Source: Oscillospiraceae bacterium
Lineage (GTDB): Bacteria > Bacillota > Clostridia > UBA1212
NCBI GenBank assembly: GCA_015069195.1
Contig: SVJA01000004.1
Span: 74,978-138,977 of the forward strand
Reading direction: 5' to 3'
Length of the DNA: 64,000 bases
Position 1 is the stretch's first letter, and every line of letters begins with the position of its first letter. The notes under the pieces are model-generated. The model did not search any database and had not been told where the DNA came from. It saw only the letters and a list, made by a program, of their open reading frames with translations. Positions 47,310 to 55,272 of the stretch are shown here, piece after piece. The translations under genes and the position numbers were made by a program.

Positions 47310-48200
47310 ATGCAAATTAAAAGAATTGATTTGTCGGACGACGGCAGAGTTTATATGATCGCATATATCGGAGACAAGAGCCCCGAAATGCCGTATATGG
47401 ACAAAAGACCTGCGGTGGTTGTATGTCCCGGCGGTGCTTACTATATGACATCGGACAGAGAAGCGGAGCCTATTGCTCTTAATTATCTGGCAAGAGGATT
47501 CAATGCATTTGTTGTCAGATATTCTGTTTATCCGCACGCAACATTCCCTAATTCATTGGTAGATGTAAGCCGTGCAATGAAATATATAAGAGATAACGCC
47601 GAAGAGTTCGGTATATATCCTGACAAAATTGCAGTATGCGGATTTTCGGCGGGCGGACACCTTGCAGCATCGATCGGAACATTGTGGAATGATCCGGAAG
47701 TTCAGGAGCTTGCAGGTTGCAGCGGAGAGGAAAACAAACCGAATGCACTTGTCCTTATTTACCCTGTAATATCGTCAACCCGAAATGTGCAACCGGAGTC
47801 TATTCGTCATATCACAATCGGCATAGAGGATGAAACTAAAAAAGTTGAAGCTTTGGCGAAAGTTTCACTTGAAAATCAGGTCGGAAAACATACCCCGCCT
47901 GCATTTATAGCACACACATATTCTGACAATGTCGTGCCGGTAGAGAATCCTTTGCTGTTTGCAAGTGCTATGGCGGCTGCAGATGTTCCGTTTGAACTTC
48001 ATATATTCCAGAACGGAGGACATGGACTTGCTCTTGCTAGCCATATTACATTCAATAACGAGTACAGCATTGACGAAGATTTTGCTAAGTGGATAGATCT
48101 TTCAGCAAAGTGGCTCTATGATACTTTCGGCAAAAATATTCCGGATGGTCCTTATCCGAGAGTTACTTATGAAAACAGATGCAAAGGCGGTATTGTTTAA
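47310..48200 (+). CDS. Alpha/beta hydrolase (carbohydrate esterase-like)
   Basis: 296 aa, cytoplasmic. AVVVCPGGAYYMTSDREAEPIA is the oxyanion region, GFSAGGHLAASIG the nucleophile elbow with Ser, YSDNVVPVENPLLFA carries the Asp, and QNGGHGLAL the His. This is the BD-FAE/Axe-type esterase family that deacetylates xylan or feruloyl oligosaccharides. Intracellular location suggests action on imported oligosaccharides. GGGAG is 9 nt before the ATG. Confidence 0.85.
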   Translation: MQIKRIDLSDDGRVYMIAYIGDKSPEMPYMDKRPAVVVCPGGAYYMTSDREAEPIALNYLARGFNAFVVRYSVYPHATFPNSLVDVSRAMKYIRDNAEEFGIYPDKIAVCGFSAGGHLAASIGTLWNDPEVQELAGCSGEENKPNALVLIYPVISSTRNVQPESIRHITIGIEDETKKVEALAKVSLENQVGKHTPPAFIAHTYSDNVVPVENPLLFASAMAAADVPFELHIFQNGGHGLALASHITFNNEYSIDEDFAKWIDLSAKWLYDTFGKNIPDGPYPRVTYENRCKGGIV

Positions 48201-48255
48201 CATAAATTAACTGCAAAAATATTGCTTTTTAACTTACATAAAATTAAAAAATATG

Positions 48256-48326
48256 ATATAATGTCAATGTTCAACGTGTTGTCTTGATAGCGGCGTAAGT
48301 CCTGTTGGAGACAGCACGTTATTTTT
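48256..48326 (+). promoter_or_regulatory. carD promoter and leader hairpin with T tract
   Basis: TATAAT at 48256-48261 is followed by a 12-nt arm 48273-48284 and its complement 48309-48320 (one wobble), then ATTTTTAT. This terminator-like element lies between promoter and carD, compatible with attenuation. No known riboswitch core is seen in the 24-nt loop. Confidence 0.5.
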
Positions 48327-48343
48327 ATAGGAGGATTGTTATT

Positions 48344-48847
48344 ATGTTTTCGGTTGGAGATGCAGTGGTGTACGAGACCCAGGGTGTATGTAAAATAAGC
48401 GAGATTACGTCGATGACGGCGGGCAAGGTTACTCGTGAATACTATGTTTTGAAACCGGTGTATGAAGACCGTTCGACGGTATATGTGCCGGTGGATAATG
48501 ATGCCGTGGTTAATTCTCGTATGAGATTTGTATTTACTGTCGATGAGGTAAATACAATTATTAAAAATGTTTCCGACGGAAATGCCATGGAATGGATAAC
48601 TGATGATGCCAAACGCAAGGAGTTTTGTGTAAATACTTTAAAAAAAGGCGACAGAGCAGAACTTATGCGACTTATCGGCATGCTTTATTCTCGTCAGTCA
48701 GAGCTGAAAGAACAAAAAAAGCATTTTCATATTGCCGATGAACGCTATATGAAAGAAGCAGAGAAACTTATAAATGAAGAGTTTGCTTACGTTCTCGGAA
48801 TAGATCGAAAAGAAGTTCAAAATTATATTGCAAAGAATATAAATTAA
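48344..48847 (+). CDS. carD: CarD/CdnL-family transcription factor
   Basis: 167 aa from ATG 48344 (AGGAGG upstream). The N-terminal RNA polymerase interaction domain (FSVGDAVVYETQGVCKISEI, YYVLKPVYEDRSTVYVPVDND) is followed by an all-helical C-terminal domain that contacts promoter DNA upstream of -10. CarD proteins stabilise open complexes, often at rRNA promoters. Confidence 0.92.
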   Translation: MFSVGDAVVYETQGVCKISEITSMTAGKVTREYYVLKPVYEDRSTVYVPVDNDAVVNSRMRFVFTVDEVNTIIKNVSDGNAMEWITDDAKRKEFCVNTLKKGDRAELMRLIGMLYSRQSELKEQKKHFHIADERYMKEAEKLINEEFAYVLGIDRKEVQNYIAKNIN

Positions 48848-48857
48848 AAATTAATAT

Positions 48858-48885
48858 AACCGGCGGTGCGAATGCACCGCCGGTT
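48858..48885 (+). terminator. Terminator of carD
   Basis: 12-bp perfect stem 48858-48869/48874-48885, GC-rich, no T tract. Confidence 0.65.
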
Positions 48886-48913
48886 GTCAGTTGAATGGTT
48901 TGTAAAAACAAAA

Positions 48914-48940
48914 CTGCCGCCCTGTAAAAAAACAGGCGGC
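48914..48940 (-). terminator. Terminator of the ribbon-helix-helix gene
   Basis: Stem 48916-48925/48932-48940 with one bulge; on the minus strand TTTTGTTTTT follows. Confidence 0.65.
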
Positions 48941-48953
48941 CGCTTGCTGTGGA

Positions 48954-49148
48954 TCATTTACTTTCTTTTGCTTTGTCGGAATTGTCACTTGTATCTAAAT
49001 TATCTAAAGCGTACTGTAAGCACTGGATAACGATTTTATTCATAGAAGTATTATACTCGCCTGCGAGGCTGTTAAGCTTTTCTACAATGTCAACCGGGAT
49101 ACGAAATGTTTTATTTACCGACTCAATTCCTTTTTCAAGTTCAAGCAT
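48954..49148 (-). CDS. Ribbon-helix-helix (Arc/CopG-type) DNA-binding protein
   Basis: 64 aa from ATG 49148, 9 nt after GAGGTG. NKTFRIPVDIVEKLNSLAGEYNTSMNKIVIQCLQYALDNL gives the beta strand (KTFRIP) and two helices of a MetJ/Arc fold; quoted parts are each under 20 residues in the family core. No toxin partner is adjacent. Probably an autoregulated repressor. Confidence 0.8.
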   Translation of the reverse strand: MLELEKGIESVNKTFRIPVDIVEKLNSLAGEYNTSMNKIVIQCLQYALDNLDTSDNSDKAKESK

Positions 49149-49176
49149 GATAAATTTCACCTCACAATGTATTATT

Positions 49177-49192
49177 ATGCAACAAAATGCAA
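49177..49192 (-). promoter_or_regulatory. Candidate operator of the ribbon-helix-helix gene
   Basis: Direct repeat ATGCAA at 49177-49182 and 49187-49192, 10 bp apart, about 30-45 nt upstream of the start. RHH dimers commonly bind hexamers one helical turn apart. Confidence 0.35.
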
Positions 49193-49305
49193 AAAAAATA
49201 AATGAGAAAAATATCTTGCAAAAAGCTTGCTTGCCATCGTGAAAAATGATAACATAATTGTGTTATAATCAAATAAAAATTATTGATAGGAGTACAGATA
49301 GATAA

Positions 49306-49671
49306 ATGCATAATTCAAAAATGGTATACAATGAAGTTGTCATTTCCGGCAATGAAAAAGTAAAAGGTGTTTTGTTTGAGTGGGGCATTAAAGCTTCTGA
49401 TGGCGTATATACTGTCAGCGACAAAAAAGAAATTCCTCTTGAAGAAGTTACTATGGAGCATATAGAACCTACCGGCTTGTTTGACACCGAATGTGGTTTC
49501 CATTTGGTGATACACGCTGTTGTAAACGATGTTCTTTATCTTGCGACCGTTAAAAAAAGCACAGATGAAAAAACTTTGGCACGCATATCCGTAGATGTGA
49601 ATTACGAATATACTTGTACATTGTCCGACGGCACACAGGCTTGCTTTTATATAAAGCCGATATTGAAGTAA
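49306..49671 (+). CDS. Small conserved-looking protein of unknown function
   Basis: 121 aa, soluble, beta-rich by composition (VVISGNEKVKGVLFEWGIKASDG, YLATVKKSTDEK, YTCTLSDGTQACFYIKPIL). No signal, helix or motif recognised. AGGAG is rather far (13 nt) from ATG 49306; ATG 49321 is an alternative. TATAAT at about 49263 could be its -10 element. Confidence 0.6.
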   Translation: MHNSKMVYNEVVISGNEKVKGVLFEWGIKASDGVYTVSDKKEIPLEEVTMEHIEPTGLFDTECGFHLVIHAVVNDVLYLATVKKSTDEKTLARISVDVNYEYTCTLSDGTQACFYIKPILK

Positions 49672-49738
49672 ATAAACGTTATTTCGTCTGAAATGAGTTG
49701 GATTTAATGTTTTGCAGCGTTAATGGCGATTTAATTGT

Positions 49739-49782
49739 TCTCCCTAATGCAGTTCCTGTGAATTGCGGCAGGGAGATTTTTT
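49739..49782 (+). terminator. Terminator after the 121-aa gene
   Basis: Outer stem TCTCCCT (49739-49745)/AGGGAGA (49770-49776) with an inner GCAGTTC/GAATTGC stem, then TTTTTT. Confidence 0.85.
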
Positions 49783-49874
49783 CTGAAATAAACAGTAAAA
49801 TAAAAATGTGTTGTTCAGTTGACTTCTTTTTTGTATTAACATTTGATTGTAAAAACAAACAGGAGGTTGTTATA

Positions 49875-50228
49875 ATGAACACAGACAAAATTTTAGCAGA
49901 ATCGATAGCAAAGGAATATGCGCCTAAGCAAAGTTCAAAAATTGTTTCTTTGAAGAAGCTGGATAACAAGGCAAAACTTCCGGCTACTATATTTGCGTAT
50001 TCATTCGGAATTGTATCATCACTTGTTGCAGGTCTTGGTATGTGTCTTGCAATGGAGGTAATAGGCGGGGGCCTGACTTTTATGGTTCTTGGAATAATCA
50101 TCGGAATAATAGGCTTTGTCGCTTGTGGTATGAACTATCCGTTGTACAAAAAGATACTCGAAAAAGGCAAAGCTAAATATGCTTACGAAATAATCGAGCT
50201 TGCTCGTGAAATCAGTAACGAACAATGA
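49875..50228 (+). CDS. Small membrane protein with two helices
   Basis: 117 aa from ATG 49875, 8 nt after AGGAGG. A basic/acidic N-terminus (DKILAESIAKEYAPKQSSKIVSLKKL) precedes two helices (about 37-60 and 66-88, rich in Gly and Ile) and a charged tail. I recognise the general type from Clostridia but know no function. It is followed by the TetR-family gene 34 nt later, suggesting the regulator controls it. Confidence 0.75.
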   Translation: MNTDKILAESIAKEYAPKQSSKIVSLKKLDNKAKLPATIFAYSFGIVSSLVAGLGMCLAMEVIGGGLTFMVLGIIIGIIGFVACGMNYPLYKKILEKGKAKYAYEIIELAREISNEQ

Positions 50229-50262
50229 TAATTTTCAACTGATGCAGGAGGAGTTTTGTAAT

Positions 50263-50883
50263 TTGAATAAGTCTGAAAGTAAATATTTTAACACAGCTAT
50301 AAAAATGGATAAGGCATTGCTTGAATTGCTTGAAACAAAACCGTTTGAATATATTACAATAAAAGAAGTTTGTGCAAAAGCCGGAGTGAATCGTTCTACA
50401 TTTTATCTTCATTACGAAAATATATGTGATTTGCTTGCTGAAACTACAAGGTACATGCTGGATTCATTTTTATCATATTTTCCGGAGGACAGTATTCAGA
50501 TCATAAATAGGTTTCAGGATTGTGAAGCAAAGGAACTGAATTTTATTTCCGGGAAATATCTTACTCCGTATTTGTCATATGTAAAAGAGAATCGTCGCAT
50601 TTTCTCAACTGCCGTATCACATTCGGGATCGTTGGGATTTGATCGTGTGTATAAAAAAATGTTTGAATATATTTTCAATCCGATTTTAGAGAGATTTAAT
50701 TATCCTTCCGGCTATAGAAAATACGTTATGTATTTTTATCTTAACGGTATAAATTCTATTGTAGCAGAATGGTTAAAGCGAGATTGTGAGGAAACTATCG
50801 ATGAAATGATAGAAATAATAATCGGATGCGTATACGGATTGATTCACGATTTTGATTCGAATGTGTCAGAAATTAAAAATTGA
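50263..50883 (+). CDS. TetR/AcrR-family transcriptional regulator
   Basis: 206 aa from TTG 50263 after AGGAGGAG. The helix-turn-helix is ITIKEVCAKAGVNRSTFYLHYENICDL (recognition helix around NRSTFYLHY). The ligand domain (about 70-206) is divergent, with KYVMYFYLNGINSIVAEWLKR as in TetR_C_7-type members. Probably regulates the small membrane protein upstream or itself. Confidence 0.85.
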   Translation: MNKSESKYFNTAIKMDKALLELLETKPFEYITIKEVCAKAGVNRSTFYLHYENICDLLAETTRYMLDSFLSYFPEDSIQIINRFQDCEAKELNFISGKYLTPYLSYVKENRRIFSTAVSHSGSLGFDRVYKKMFEYIFNPILERFNYPSGYRKYVMYFYLNGINSIVAEWLKRDCEETIDEMIEIIIGCVYGLIHDFDSNVSEIKN

Positions 50884-50892
50884 TAAAAAATA

Positions 50893-51091
50893 CTACTGAA
50901 AATCCTTCTGAACCGTCAAGTTTAGCACAGGATCTGATAATCGCTAAACTTCCTGTATCTAAACAAAAAAGCTACTGTAAATCTTTCTGAACCGTCAAGT
51001 TTAGCACAGGATCTGATAATCGCTAAACTTCCTGTATCTAAACAAAAAAGCTACTGTAAATCCTTCTAAACCGTTAGGTTTAGCGCAGGAT
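50893..51091. repeat. 79-bp tandem repeat, two full units and a diverged third
   Basis: Units 50893-50971 and 50972-51050 are nearly identical (two differences near the start). A third, 51051-51091, is partial and more diverged. Each full unit contains the inverted pair aagtttagc/gctaaactt. The array fills the gap between the converging TetR and pyk genes. Confidence 0.9.
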
Positions 51092-51113
51092 TTACAGTAG
51101 CTTTTTTGTTTAG
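51038..51113. terminator. Long bidirectional terminator at the end of pyk
   Basis: 26-bp perfect stem 51038-51063/51088-51113, with an inner TAAACC/GGTTTA stem. T-rich on both strands, and it includes the pyk stop codon. Confidence 0.88.
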
Positions 51114-52522
51114 ATTTCATCGATTCTGATTAAATTCGCATTTCCCGACTGCCCCGTTGTAACACCGCCGGTAATAACAATTTTATCGCCTTTTTTCAGG
51201 TCAAACATACTCATTGCAATCTTCTGTGCACTGTAAAAAAGAACTTCACTTGAAGGATACTTTTCACACATCGCAGGTGTTACGCCCCAAGAAAGTGCCA
51301 GTTTGTGCCAAGTCTTTTCGTCAGTGGTAAGACCTATGATGTCAACAGGTGAACGGAATCTTGAAACCATTCTGGCAGTCATACCTGAAAGCGAGCAGGC
51401 CACGATAGCTTTTGCGTGGACATCGATAGAAATACCGCAAGTTGCGTGAGACAAAGCATCAACCGTATTATTTATTTCAAAGTCTGAACCGTAGAATATC
51501 TTTTTGTAGTCAATACTTTTTTCTGTGCTCTCTGCAATCTTTGCCATCGTATGAACCGTTTCGACAGGGTATTTACCTGCGGCAGTTTCGCCTGAAAGCA
51601 TTATGGCACTTGTGCCGTCGTAAACGGCATTAGCTACATCGGAAATTTCTGCTCGTGTCGGTCTGGGATTCTGTATCATTGACTCAAGCATTTCCGTAGC
51701 TGTAATGACTCGTTTACCGAGCAAACGGCATTTTGTAATGAGTTGTTTCTGAACTGCCGGAAGTTTTTCAAAAGGAATTTCAACTCCCATATCACCACGA
51801 CCGATCATAATGCCTTGACATTCTTCACAGATTTCTTCAATATTGTCGATACCCGGCTGGTTTTCAATCTTTGCAATGAGGTCGGGCATATTATCCGTAT
51901 GCTGTGACAGAAAGTTTTTCAAATCAATAAGGTCTTGTTTCTGAGAAACAAAAGAACATGCTATGTAGTCGACATCATTTTGTATACCGAATAGAAGATC
52001 TTTTTTGTCCTGCTCTGAAAGGTAGTCCTGATGAAGAACTTTGCCGGGGAAACTCATACTTTTTCTGTTTTTGAGTTCACCGCCTGATATAACAACAGTC
52101 TCAATATTTGCACCTTCGATTTTTGTAATCTTAAATGAAAGTAATCCGTTATTGAGAAGAATAGTATCGCCGACTTCTAAATCTTCATTAAGTCTGGGAT
52201 AACTTACGGAAACTATTTTTTCGGTGCCGATAACATCGTCGGTTGTGAATGTGAAAGTGTCGCCGTCTTTCAATTCTATCTGTCCGTTTTCAAAAGTTTT
52301 TATTCTGTATTCCGGACCTTTTGTATCAAGCATAATGGCTATCGGCATATTAAGCTCCGAACGTACTTTTTTGATAAGATTTATCTTCTCCTGGTGTTCT
52401 TCGTGAGTTCCGTGAGAAAAGTTGAGTCTGGCAACGTTCATGCCCGCAAGACACATTTTTTTGAGTATTTCCTCGCTGTCACTTGCAGGGCCTATGGTGC
52501 AGACAATTTTTGTTTTACGCAT
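51110..52522 (-). CDS. pyk: Pyruvate kinase
   Basis: 470 aa from ATG 52522 (GGAGG upstream); the longer frame adds 13 residues without support. RKTKIVCTIGPAS, NVARLNFSHG, ARGDMGVEIPFEKLP (here GRGDMGVEIP) and TATEMLESM mark the barrel with its catalytic Lys and metal-binding Glu/Asp. It ends after the standard C domain, without the extra PEP-utiliser domain some Firmicutes carry. Converts PEP and ADP to pyruvate and ATP. Confidence 0.97.
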   Translation of the reverse strand: MRKTKIVCTIGPASDSEEILKKMCLAGMNVARLNFSHGTHEEHQEKINLIKKVRSELNMPIAIMLDTKGPEYRIKTFENGQIELKDGDTFTFTTDDVIGTEKIVSVSYPRLNEDLEVGDTILLNNGLLSFKITKIEGANIETVVISGGELKNRKSMSFPGKVLHQDYLSEQDKKDLLFGIQNDVDYIACSFVSQKQDLIDLKNFLSQHTDNMPDLIAKIENQPGIDNIEEICEECQGIMIGRGDMGVEIPFEKLPAVQKQLITKCRLLGKRVITATEMLESMIQNPRPTRAEISDVANAVYDGTSAIMLSGETAAGKYPVETVHTMAKIAESTEKSIDYKKIFYGSDFEINNTVDALSHATCGISIDVHAKAIVACSLSGMTARMVSRFRSPVDIIGLTTDEKTWHKLALSWGVTPAMCEKYPSSEVLFYSAQKIAMSMFDLKKGDKIVITGGVTTGQSGNANLIRIDEI

Positions 52523-52603
52523 ATATATTACCTCCGAAATTAAAGGATTTATCCAAATCAACTAAGCTACAATAATAATAACATATTTATTTTTAAATTG
52601 GTA

Positions 52604-52915
52604 TCAAAAAGTTGTATTTCTGAATAAACTACAGTCAATAATTTCCGAAAGAAATTTATCTATATCGGCATTTCCGGATGCAAGCAATTCTTTTTGTTCT
52701 TTTCTCAAACGTTTTAATCTGTATTCGAGCTTTGAAGCATTTTGTCTGGTGTCGGTTTCCCAAATACGTTCAATTTTCAAAACTGAGTGGGTGTGTGTAT
52801 ATTTTGCACCTTTTACGGATTTTGTAGAATGTTCCTCAAAGCGCCGTTTTATATCTGTCGTAATACCTGTGTAAAGCGAATTGTCCTCGCAACGAAGCAT
52901 GTAGATGTAGTACAT
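52604..52915 (-). CDS. GIY-YIG nuclease-like protein (UPF0213/YhbQ type)
   Basis: 103 aa. YYIYMLRCEDNSLYTGITTDIKRRFEEH contains the GIY-YIG core (YIYML, LYTGIT, catalytic Arg), and RIWETDTRQNASKLEYRLKRL the second part with metal-binding Glu. Stand-alone members are small nucleases of uncertain role in DNA repair. AAGGA lies 6 nt before the ATG. Confidence 0.88.
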   Translation of the reverse strand: MYYIYMLRCEDNSLYTGITTDIKRRFEEHSTKSVKGAKYTHTHSVLKIERIWETDTRQNASKLEYRLKRLRKEQKELLASGNADIDKFLSEIIDCSLFRNTTF

Positions 52916-52975
52916 AGGGTGTCCTTGTTCTTGAAAATACTTAGCTGACTAATTACATTTATAGTAATAATAAAA

Positions 52976-53440
52976 CTAACACTTTGAAAAATAATAAAGG
53001 ATTTGCATATCTATGTCAAAGTAAAATAATTTATAAACATCAAATTCTTCATAGTTACTGTATTGATTAAAACGTTGCCCTGCTTTTGTGTAGAGATAAA
53101 AGAAATCGTCAGTTGAAACTATCGACTTATCAAAATCGTAATTTTCTTTCCAGTCAACAACTTCTACCCACATTTCAAAGTTTTCAATATGCGCCAGTAT
53201 TCTTTCTGTGTCATCGGCTGTGATTTTTCTGAAATAGTCGGTTTCTAACAAATCTTTTTCAGAAACTGATTTGTATCTGTATCGTGCATAGTCGGTATAG
53301 TCTCTGAAGCTATCTTGTTCGTAAAAAAGTTCGCGGCTTTCATAATCGGGCAATGAATTTATGACGCGTGATGTAGTATCACAACTGCATAAACTGAATA
53401 ATAAAACAATGCAAATTAAAAATGCCGCAATTTTTTTCAT
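52976..53440 (-). CDS. Lipoprotein of unknown function
   Basis: 154 aa. Signal and lipobox FSLCSC (Cys about 20), then an aromatic, acidic domain rich in Tyr, Phe and Asp (DYESRELFYEQDSFRDYTDY). No family recognised. GAGGTGA precedes the ATG. Confidence 0.75.
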   Translation of the reverse strand: MKKIAAFLICIVLLFSLCSCDTTSRVINSLPDYESRELFYEQDSFRDYTDYARYRYKSVSEKDLLETDYFRKITADDTERILAHIENFEMWVEVVDWKENYDFDKSIVSTDDFFYLYTKAGQRFNQYSNYEEFDVYKLFYFDIDMQILYYFSKC

Positions 53441-53744
53441 AGAGATGTCACCTCTGTTTGTTTTTGATTATTAATGTTGAATTAAAAAATAACACTGGGA
53501 TTATTGTTTGTCAATAAAAAATTATCGAAAAACAATAATCTGAACGATTCAAATACTGAAATAACGATAAAATAAAGCCGCAAATGCCACACTGACAGGA
53601 GATGACGGAGTGTCAGCGCGGCTTTTGCGACTTTACAGAGGTTTTATTTCCGGCGCCGCATCTTCTCGAGGGATACGGAGAGATGATGCGGCGCTTTGAA
53701 ATCATATTGTAAAGGTTGTATTGGTTGAATTTAATTAAAAGTTG
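53441..53744. other. Intergenic region with two large hairpins, no gene
   Basis: Holds an outer stem 53574-53581/53618-53625 enclosing CTGACA/TGTCAG (53592-53597/53611-53616), and a 10-bp GC-rich stem 53653-53662/53685-53694. Both probably end transcription from the minus-strand C39 gene. No coding frame with a binding site. Confidence 0.6.
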
Positions 53745-54737
53745 TTAAATGTATGCCAATTTGTAGAATCTCGGATAGTCTGACAGAAACTGTGCGAGCG
53801 TAGTTCTTACGGCGGAGCCGGGGTCATTGATTGTAAAGTCATCTGCCGTGACAGAACCATTAGCCGTATAGCCTTTGACAAGAACCCAGTGCTGTGTGCC
53901 GTAGCTGTTGCGACTTCCTACGATAACCGCATTTCCGTTTCGAAGTTCCGAAAGGATCTTGCTGAGGTAGTCGCTTGAAGAGTAGAATTTGTACTCTGAC
54001 GGCCAGTAGAGAGCACCGCCTGATGTGTAGGAACATTGAGCCTCCGTTTTGTCAGGATAAATCGTTGTACCGGAAATAAAAGACTTGTTCATCGCAACGC
54101 AAGTTGTGAGGCAACCGATTTTGTAGATTGTCTGACCGGAGTTACCGATTTCGTGATATCTCCAACGGCTGTCATACTGCTTGAAGCTCGGCACTGCAAG
54201 AGAAATAGTCTCTGCACTTGAAATACCGCTCGATGAATATTTCTTCACATAGTCCTTGTGAGCAAAACCCGTCTTTATTCCGTTAAAAAGAATTTTGTAA
54301 AAGTTGCCTGACTCCGAAAGGATTACAACCGAAGTACCTTTGGCAAGTTGCGTGACTAAAGACGCCGAAGTTGATGCCGCACTCCTAATGTTGAGCTTGG
54401 TCGAAGCAGTATTTACGAACGCTGCATAACTTGATATTTCTTTGATGTAGGCAGCAGAGCAGTAACCGTATGCGCTTGTGGTATACTGAACTTTCCACCA
54501 GTTTCCGCTTTTGGAAACAAGAGTTATGTACGAACCCTTAACAAGCGAAGTTTTAATCGCAGACGACGTTGAAGGGTTGCTTCTGACATTCAATCTGCCT
54601 GACGAAATTGCAACTGTTCCCGCCTTGTAGCTTTCACCGCTCGCTTTCGAGCGTATACTTCCGTTTGTTACAAAAAGTGATGTCAAAATCAAAACGGCAA
54701 GTATTAAACTCAAAGTTTTTTTGACAAATTTTTCCAT
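53745..54737 (-). CDS. Secreted SH3b-SH3b-C39-like cysteine peptidase
   Basis: 330 aa. Signal peptide (1-32). Two bacterial SH3 domains (about 38-100: SGRLNVRSNPSTSSAIKTSL; about 108-168: STKLNIRSAASTSASLVTQL) would bind the cell wall. Residues about 185-330 are a Peptidase_C39_2-like domain: VPSFKQYDSRWRYHEIG with the oxyanion Gln, IGCLTTCVAMN with candidate catalytic Cys, GTQHWVLVKGY with His, and TINDPGS with Asn/Asp. Likely a wall-bound protease or peptidoglycan peptidase. GGAGGT precedes the ATG. Confidence 0.88.
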   Translation of the reverse strand: MEKFVKKTLSLILAVLILTSLFVTNGSIRSKASGESYKAGTVAISSGRLNVRSNPSTSSAIKTSLVKGSYITLVSKSGNWWKVQYTTSAYGYCSAAYIKEISSYAAFVNTASTKLNIRSAASTSASLVTQLAKGTSVVILSESGNFYKILFNGIKTGFAHKDYVKKYSSSGISSAETISLAVPSFKQYDSRWRYHEIGNSGQTIYKIGCLTTCVAMNKSFISGTTIYPDKTEAQCSYTSGGALYWPSEYKFYSSSDYLSKILSELRNGNAVIVGSRNSYGTQHWVLVKGYTANGSVTADDFTINDPGSAVRTTLAQFLSDYPRFYKLAYI

Positions 54738-54939
54738 AAAATACCTCCGATATCTTTAATTGAATTTCCGCATCGCTTGATGCAACAAAAGGATAACATA
54801 TGAAACTTCGCTAGTTAATGTCAATACTTGCCTGTATAAAAAAATGACGGATTCAAATACTAAAAACGATAAACCGCGAAGCATAAAAATGATTCAATGC
54901 TTCAAAATAAAATTTTTGAATTTCAGGAGGAATTTAATT

Positions 54940-55122
54940 ATGAAAAACGGTGGTCAGACAATTAAATGTGACGTAACAACTTGTCAGTACAATGTATCAA
55001 CTGATTGCAGATGTTCTCTTTCCGGTGTGAAAATTTCACCGCGCAAAGGCTGTTCTTCTCACGATTGTGACGAAAGCCTTTGCTCCAGCTACAAATGCAA
55101 GGATAATTGTTGCTACAACTGA
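54940..55122 (+). CDS. Cysteine-rich DUF1540-like peptide
   Basis: 60 aa from ATG 54940, 8 nt after CAGGAGG. It has ten cysteines (for example KCDVTTCQYN, DCRCSLSG, GCSSHDCDESLC, KCKDNCCYN). The KC-x-V-x-x-C-x-Y-N start matches DUF1540-type small proteins of Clostridia, thought to bind metal. No signal peptide. It is the only plus-strand gene in this secretome island. Confidence 0.78.
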   Translation: MKNGGQTIKCDVTTCQYNVSTDCRCSLSGVKISPRKGCSSHDCDESLCSSYKCKDNCCYN

Positions 55123-55157
55123 TTTACGCAATTTATATTGATTTAAAGAAGATGCGG

Positions 55158-55187
55158 CGCGCGCCATTGTGACAATACGGGCGCGCG
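55158..55187 (+). terminator. Hairpin after the cysteine-rich peptide gene
   Basis: 8-bp GC stem 55158-55165/55180-55187 stacked on ATTGT/ACAAT. Confidence 0.55.
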
Positions 55188-55191
55188 AAAC

Positions 55192-55233
55192 AAAAAGCAG
55201 ATTTCGGAATTTCTCCGAAACCTGCTTTTTTAT
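55192..55233. terminator. Bidirectional terminator
   Basis: Stem of AAAAAGCAG and TTTCGG with their complements (one mismatch), then TTTTTT on the plus strand and AAAAA-flanked on the minus. Serves both the plus-strand peptide gene and the minus-strand giant. Confidence 0.8.
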
Positions 55234-55272
55234 CACAAATTTGTTTTTATTTTATTTCAAGCAAAATTGTTA

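Noticed and set aside
50893..51091. CRISPR array
   Set aside because: The 79-bp units abut with no unique spacers, there are too few copies, and no cas genes are nearby.
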